Of a stretch of 16,198 nt of DNA, positions 12,638 to 16,198 are shown piece by piece. Below the pieces are notes generated by a model. The model was not told the DNA's origin. It saw only the letters and a list, made by a program, of their open reading frames with translations, and ran no database searches. This stretch comes from Methanoregula sp. (GTDB lineage: Archaea > Halobacteriota > Methanomicrobia > Methanomicrobiales > Methanospirillaceae), in NCBI GenBank assembly GCA_003157895.1, contig PMKW01000099.1, positions 10,999 to 27,196 on the forward strand, read 5' to 3'. A program made the translations under genes and the position numbers. How positions within the stretch are numbered: position 1 is the first letter of the stretch; every line of letters starts with the position of its first letter.

Positions 12638-13915
12638 TTATCTCATCTGCTTTGGTTTGATCGAAATGCACATGCCGGCGGCAATTGTCTGGCCCATATC
12701 CCGGACGGCAAACCTGCCCATCTGCGGGAGTTCCTTGACGGGCTCGATGACCATCGGCTTGGTCGGCGTGATGGTGACGATGGCGGCATCGCCGGACTTG
12801 AGGAACGTGGGATTCTCTTCCTTGACCTGGCCGCTGCGGGGGTCGAGTTTCTTGTTCAGTGCGGTGAACGTGCAGGCGGTCTGGGTCGTGTGGCAGTGGA
12901 AGACCGGGGTGTACCCGACGGTCAGGGCGCTCGGGTGCTGGAGCACGACGATCTGTGCCGTAAACTCCTCGGCAACTGCCGGTGGGGCCTCGACGGGTCC
13001 GCAGACATCGCCGCGGCGGATGTCGCCCTTTCCGATACCGCGGACGTTGAACCCGACGTTGTCACCGGGCACTGCCTGCGGGATCTCTTCGTGGTGCATC
13101 TCGATGGACTTGATTTCCCCGTCCTTGTTGGCGGGCATGAAGGAGACCTTCATTCCCTTCTTCATGATACCGGTCTCAACACGGCCGACCGGCACAGTGC
13201 CGATACCGCTGATGCTGTATACGTCCTGGATCGGCAGGCGGAGAGGCTTGTCGGTCGGTTTTGCCGGTTCCTTGAAGGTGTCGAGCGCTGAAATCAGTGG
13301 CAGTCCTTTATACCACGGGGTTTCGGGGCTGTTCACCTTGATGTTGATACCCTGCAGGGCACTGATCGGGATAAAAAGAGTCTCTTCGGGCTTGTAACCG
13401 ACCATCTTGATAAGGTCAGAGAGGTCTTTCTTGACTTCGTTGAACCGCTTCTCATCATACTTGACGGCGTCCATCTTGTTGATGGCGACGATGATCTGGG
13501 AGATGCCGAGCGTCCTTGCAAGGAAGACGTGCTCCTTGGTCTGTTCCATGACACCATCGGGGGCTGCAACAACGAGGATTGCAGCGTCGGCCTGCGATGC
13601 ACCGGTAATCATGTTCTTGACGAAGTCCCGGTGACCGGGGCAGTCCACGACCGTGAAGTAGTACTTGGGAGTGTCGAACCGCTTGTGGGCGATATCGATG
13701 GTGATACCTCTCTCACGCTCTTCCTTTAAGTTGTCCATAACCCATGCAAATTCAAAGGTAGCCTTACCCTTGGACTCGGCTTCCTTGCGGTAGCCTTCAA
13801 TGATGTGTGCCGGTACAGCGCCGGTCTCGAACATCATCCGGCCAACGCAGGTTGACTTTCCGTGGTCGATGTGTCCGATAACGGCCAGGTTCATGTGGGG
13901 CTTGTCAGATGCCAT
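12638..13915 (-). CDS. tuf: translation elongation factor EF-1 alpha (aEF1A)
   Basis: 425 residues from ATG 13915, the expected archaeal length. It delivers aminoacyl-tRNA to the ribosome with GTP. G-domain motifs are complete: GHIDHGKS (14-21), ERGITID (67-73), DCPGH (91-95) and NKMD (146-149), followed by SAL in the fifth G motif. Domains 2 and 3 follow, with PVGRVETG (domain 2) and the tRNA-contacting region through [20 protein letters not shown]. The C-terminus ends KPKQMR. The longest frame starts at a TTG 18 bases upstream, but that codon lies inside the GGAGG SD (13927-13931), so ATG 13915 is chosen. First gene of the tuf-rps10-agl23 operon; the other usual str genes (rpsL, rpsG, fusA) are not next to it here. 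Confidence 0.97.
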   Translation of the reverse strand: MASDKPHMNLAVIGHIDHGKSTCVGRMMFETGAVPAHIIEGYRKEAESKGKATFEFAWVMDNLKEERERGITIDIAHKRFDTPKYYFTVVDCPGHRDFVKNMITGASQADAAILVVAAPDGVMEQTKEHVFLARTLGISQIIVAINKMDAVKYDEKRFNEVKKDLSDLIKMVGYKPEETLFIPISALQGINIKVNSPETPWYKGLPLISALDTFKEPAKPTDKPLRLPIQDVYSISGIGTVPVGRVETGIMKKGMKVSFMPANKDGEIKSIEMHHEEIPQAVPGDNVGFNVRGIGKGDIRRGDVCGPVEAPPAVAEEFTAQIVVLQHPSALTVGYTPVFHCHTTQTACTFTALNKKLDPRSGQVKEENPTFLKSGDAAIVTITPTKPMVIEPVKELPQMGRFAVRDMGQTIAAGMCISIKPKQMR

Positions 13916-13988
13916 TTCAAATCGTTCCTCCAAAGCAGGACTGTGCGCTACAGCCAGTTTGTGCGAGTATTACATATATGAGAGCCAC

Positions 13989-14000
13989 CTATTTAAATTA
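13989..14000. promoter_or_regulatory. TATA box, possibly shared by tuf and the divergent gene
   Basis: The stretch CTATTTAAATTA (13989-14000) reads TAATTTAAATAG on the minus strand, preceded by CGAAA as a possible BRE. For tuf it gives a start near 13968 and a leader of about 50 bases with GGAGG. Because the core TTTAAA is symmetric, it could also start plus-strand transcripts near 14022 for the gene at 14064. Confidence 0.5.
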
Positions 14001-14063
14001 TTTCGATTGCAGGACTCGTTTCTACGGTGAAAATTTCTGTAATAAAAAAAGGTGATCGACATC

Positions 14064-14390
14064 ATGATATCCGATGGCCGGGTATCTTTTCATATGAAAA
14101 CGTTATCGTTCGTACGCGATGAAAAAAAAGGCCGGGTTACGGTAGCCTGTGCTGAAGGGCCGGTCTCGGTCTCCACAAAGTGCGCCTATTGCCGGCACTG
14201 CAGGGGGGTTGTTGTGGGGAAGCGGGTGGCGCCCTCGCCCCAGGCTGAAGCGCTGGATAAGATCCGCCAGGGCAAGGGATCCGATGAGAACCTGATGAAT
14301 GCGGCGATGATGTTCAACACGCTCGTCCGTGACGGGAATGCCATCTCCTGCGATGATGATGCGGATGCCGGGTATCTTGCGTTGTACTGA
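14064..14390 (+). CDS. small four-cysteine protein, unknown function
   Basis: 108 residues from ATG 14064. GGTGATC (14051-14057) is a strong SD 6 bases upstream, so the overlapping GTG at 14052 is rejected as start. The protein has C29 (VACAEG) and then C40, C43 and C46 in KCAYCRHCRGV, a CxxCxxC cluster that could bind zinc or, with C29, an iron-sulfur centre; C96 (ISCDDD) is a spare cysteine. The rest is a helical segment (AEALDKIRQGKGSDENLMNAAMMFNTLVRDG) and an acidic end (CDDDADAGYLALY). No family was recognised. No membrane segment or signal peptide is present, so it is cytoplasmic. It faces away from tuf and may share its promoter. T-runs follow the stop at once. Confidence 0.7.
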   Translation: MISDGRVSFHMKTLSFVRDEKKGRVTVACAEGPVSVSTKCAYCRHCRGVVVGKRVAPSPQAEALDKIRQGKGSDENLMNAAMMFNTLVRDGNAISCDDDADAGYLALY

Positions 14391-14413
14391 TTTTTTATGA
14401 AGATTTTTTTTTT
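14391..14413 (+). terminator. double T-run terminator
   Basis: Directly after the TGA of the four-cysteine gene come T6 (about 14391-14396) and T10 (about 14404-14413), a typical archaeal intrinsic terminator on the plus strand. Confidence 0.6.
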
Positions 14414-14901
14414 AATTTCAATGGATCCTGATGTCAATTCCTGTCATTATTTTTTCCGGGAAACCGTTACTTTTCCTTTGCTATAATACCCTTCTCATGT
14501 GCCTCCCCATGGTTCATCAGAAGGCTGAAGATTGGCATTCGGCCTCCCTTTCACCTCTTCAATGTTTGATAACCTGTCAGAACCATGAGGATAAAAAGAA
14601 ATCATCAGGAACACAAAAGAAATTTTTTTGCATGCTTTCGGATGTTAACAAAAAAAAGACAAACTTAATGTCTCTTTGAAAAATCTTGAATAAAAAATTC
14701 ACCACTATCCCTGTTGATTGTCTGTTTCCATCGGATTTCTCCGGCTGCATGTTCCGTATCATGAATCAAGTCGAAGAGCCTGATAGCCTTTTTCCTGTCC
14801 CGTCTCTGATGAGATTCAACAGGTAGAAGAACTCCGGTCTTCACCTGTCCCATGCCTGAATGCCCTCGATATTCTCCAGCCGCACCCTTGCAGGGTTCGG
14901 A
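14414..14901. other. AT-rich region without a confident gene
   Basis: Nearly 490 bases that are visibly richer in A and T than the flanking genes, with A-runs near 14594-14660. The only frame with some protein-like character is on the minus strand (14665-14853, listed separately). Plus-strand frames (for example 14431-14679) look random. The base composition suggests foreign or decayed sequence. Confidence 0.4.
14665..14853 (-). CDS. doubtful 62-residue ORF, possible gene remnant
   Basis: ATG 14853 to TAA 14665 encodes a 62-residue charged peptide with DRKKAIRLFDLIHDTEHAAGEI (about 19-40) and a C-terminal GEFFIQDFSKRH. It starts 48 bases after the end of cobS on the same strand, but there is no convincing SD. 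A different minus-strand frame over the same region (VRLENIEGIQAWDR, stop, then RPEFFYLLNLIRDG) also looks protein-like. Two plausible frames in one place suggest either chance or a decayed gene with frameshifts. No family recognised. Confidence 0.25.
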   Translation of the reverse strand: MGQVKTGVLLPVESHQRRDRKKAIRLFDLIHDTEHAAGEIRWKQTINRDSGEFFIQDFSKRH

Positions 14902-15612
14902 TCACAGCAGCACGATCACAATAATGCACAGTGCCCGGGTTAACTCATTTGAAGCGCCCGCAACGTCCCCGTTGACCCCGCCAAAGAGGCGCCGTGCAAG
15001 GAAGAGCAGGACAGTCGGGCAGAGGACCATCACTACCAGCGCGCCGGCGATCTTTACCGGTGCAAGCGGCAGGAGGAAGAGGGGAAGGCAGAGGAGTCCG
15101 GCAAGGGCCGGGAAATACCGGCGGGCGTACTGGTGGAGGAAACTGTGGATCCCCTCCCGGAACGGCTCGCCGTACGTCGTGAGGAAGGCCATGGAGAATT
15201 TCGCGCAGACCTCACCGGCGATGATCGCTGCGGCAATGGAGGCAGAGGCCTGCAGACCGGAAAACAGGAGCAGGGTCGTAACAATACCGGCGGCGACCCC
15301 CCCGGCCCCGACCTGCCGGTCAGTGAGTGCCCGGACCCTTTTTTCCCGGTCTCCGTGCGCCATCAGGCCGTCGCCGAGGTCGAGGAGACCGTCAAAGTGA
15401 TGGGCCCCGGAGATGAGGAGGACCAAGGTAACCGCGGCAGCGGCCGCAATGGTATGATCTGCGATAACAAGGACGGGGACCGCCGCAAGGCACCCGATCA
15501 CGTACCCGGCCAGCGGATAGAGCCATGAGTGGCGGGCAAACTCCTTCACGTCCTGCGGTTTTCCCAGCGGGAGGATTGTGGTGAACTGCAGGAGCGAGAG
15601 AACGGCGCTCAT
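14902..15612 (-). CDS. cobS: adenosylcobinamide-GDP ribazoletransferase (cobalamin synthase)
   Basis: 236-residue integral membrane enzyme that joins adenosylcobinamide-GDP to alpha-ribazole (or its 5'-phosphate), completing the lower loop of cobamides. The CobS signature is clear: HHFDGLLDLGDGL (71-83) and REKRVRALTDRQVGAGG (89-105), the DG and D residues being the expected metal and GDP-binding acids. Several hydrophobic helices follow (about 107-125, 155-185, 215-236). Start ATG 15612 is chosen over ATG 15642 because it overlaps the stop of cobZ in ATGA, the usual sign of translational coupling, and because MSAVLSLLQFTTILPLG is the normal family N-terminus. Methanogens need cobamides for their methyltransferases, which explains the gene. 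Only cobZ is its partner in the window. Confidence 0.93.
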   Translation of the reverse strand: MSAVLSLLQFTTILPLGKPQDVKEFARHSWLYPLAGYVIGCLAAVPVLVIADHTIAAAAAVTLVLLISGAHHFDGLLDLGDGLMAHGDREKRVRALTDRQVGAGGVAAGIVTTLLLFSGLQASASIAAAIIAGEVCAKFSMAFLTTYGEPFREGIHSFLHQYARRYFPALAGLLCLPLFLLPLAPVKIAGALVVMVLCPTVLLFLARRLFGGVNGDVAGASNELTRALCIIVIVLL

Positions 15613-16043
15613 AGGCATTCGCTGTACAGGCGCGAGGTGCATCCGGCGATCAGCCCCGCGACCGCGTCATCGAGGAACGGCCCGAGGCGGGCAAGGATGC
15701 CGGGCTTCTTCTGGTCATACCGTGTGAACTCAAAGCGTGCGTAGGTCCCGCCGATGCATTCGGCGATTGCCATCCCGATGATCTCGTCGCTCAGGAGGAA
15801 GACCGGATCATCGGCGATCTCGGAGTTCTTCCGCTTCGTGTACAGTTCGTCCTCGAGCAGGATCGCCCCGAGGAGGAGCGAGGCAACGTTGGGGTCGTTT
15901 AAGTACCTCAGGATCTTCTTTTTGATCTCGACGGCAGCATCATCGTCAGACATGCCGTGCGAGACATAGAGCCCCATTGCAGCGGTGACCATCTCGTCGG
16001 GCGTGATGCCCCGGTCAGAAAGCCGCTTCTCTATCTCAAACAT
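15609..16043 (-). CDS. cobZ: alpha-ribazole phosphatase CobZ (PgpA-like fold)
   Basis: 144 residues resembling the PgpA-type phosphatase fold, and in archaea known as CobZ, the non-homologous replacement of CobC that removes phosphate from alpha-ribazole-5'-phosphate or the cobamide phosphate (shown in Methanosarcina mazei). The diagnostic acidic segment GPFLDDAVAGLIAG is at residues 121-134. Other conserved parts are PDEMVTAAMGLYVSHG (15-30) and ILLEDELYTKR (61-71). The identification is strengthened by the direct ATGA overlap with cobS. A TATA-like GTATAATAC at 16068-16076 lies 25-33 bases before the ATG, and there is no strong SD, so the transcript may be leaderless. Confidence 0.85.
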   Translation of the reverse strand: MFEIEKRLSDRGITPDEMVTAAMGLYVSHGMSDDDAAVEIKKKILRYLNDPNVASLLLGAILLEDELYTKRKNSEIADDPVFLLSDEIIGMAIAECIGGTYARFEFTRYDQKKPGILARLGPFLDDAVAGLIAGCTSRLYSECL

Positions 16044-16067
16044 GTACCCAGTGTTGGATCCAAGGCA

Positions 16068-16076
16068 GTATTATAC
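16068..16076 (-). promoter_or_regulatory. TATA box of the cobZ-cobS operon
   Basis: GTATAATAC on the minus strand, 25-33 bases before ATG 16043. No B12 riboswitch-like leader can fit between it and the start codon. Confidence 0.55.
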
Positions 16077-16144
16077 CGTTGCGGAATGGTTGCGATCGAT
16101 ATCTTCAAACCGGGCGAGCACAAAAGTGGTACGCACTGATACGT

Positions 16145-16198
16145 ATGGCAATTCTCTCGGAAAAACCGGACATCACCTTCACCTCACCCCTCTTTGCG
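16145..16198 (+). CDS. start of a gene cut by the right edge, function uncertain
   Basis: From ATG 16145 the frame is open to the edge: MAILSEKPDITFTSPLFA, with mostly G or C at third codon positions, as in nearby genes. No SD is seen, and the frame is also open upstream, so the start is uncertain. The SPLFA ending in this position, next to cobZ, is reminiscent of the N-terminus of the TIGR00303/CobT-like nucleotide-base phosphoribosyltransferases of archaea (where a PLFxLVxGNTE stretch follows), but 18 residues are too few to decide. Confidence 0.4.
   Translation, partial: MAILSEKPDITFTSPLFA

Noticed and set aside
12461..13397. Long plus-strand frames opposite tuf (276 and 246 codons)
   Set aside because: Antisense of a highly expressed, strongly codon-biased gene; tuf identity is certain.
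14431..14679. 82-codon plus-strand frame in the AT-rich region
   Set aside because: No SD, random-looking product with Lys and Ser runs, follows a strong T-run terminator.
14852..15528. Plus-strand frames opposite cobS (182 and 131 codons)
   Set aside because: Arg/Pro/Gly-rich antisense products; cobS is clear on the minus strand.

Overview
The window looks like chromosomal DNA of a methanogenic euryarchaeon, probably order Methanomicrobiales (a Methanoregula-like genome is my best guess). Evidence read from the sequence: an archaeal-type EF-1alpha followed by ribosomal protein uS10, an Agl23-type protein (archaeal N-glycosylation/flippase-associated family), an archaeal CobZ next to CobS, Thr/Pro-rich lipoproteins with TAGC or AAGC lipoboxes, a PKD-repeat surface protein, and TATA boxes about 25 bases before many starts. 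No rRNA, tRNA, CRISPR array, intact transposon or phage gene was seen.

Layout. 1-200: 5' end of a minus-strand zinc-ribbon gene that runs off the left edge. 603-2101: a two-gene redox operon (DltE-like short-chain dehydrogenase, nitroreductase) with a hairpin in its probable leader. 2169-2414: a hairpin-dense noncoding block between two identical 18-base repeats. 2512-5034: cell-envelope genes: two lipoproteins with a similar short motif, a four-helix membrane protein, and two small ORFs of 49 and 33 codons. 5408-8353: a secreted/surface cassette of three genes: a His-rich repeat protein behind palindromic TTACA-N3-TGTAA sites, a small lipoprotein with two LGV repeats, and a four-PKD-domain anchored protein. 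8689-9573: a minus-strand protein with a GIY-YIG-like domain followed by a second, degenerate-looking copy. 9863-10573: a xylose-isomerase-like TIM-barrel protein, probably from a leaderless transcript. 10606-13915 (minus): tuf, rps10 and agl23 in one close-packed operon. 14064-14390: a small four-cysteine protein divergent from tuf. 14391-14901: AT-rich sequence with no confident gene. 14902-16043 (minus): cobZ and cobS, overlapping by ATGA, for the last steps of cobamide nucleotide-loop assembly. 16145-16198: start of a rightward gene cut by the edge.

How they fit together: translation (tuf, rps10), glycan handling (agl23) and cobamide assembly (cobZ, cobS) are housekeeping functions of a methanogen. 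The left half is mostly accessory envelope and redox material. The most noteworthy signals are the phased palindromic operator over the promoter of a secreted protein with three HxxHP repeats, the double GIY-YIG-like protein, and the 18-base-repeat-flanked structured block. Start codons were moved from the longest ORF where a Shine-Dalgarno sequence (SD), an ATGA overlap, or the lack of an upstream ATG pointed to a later start.
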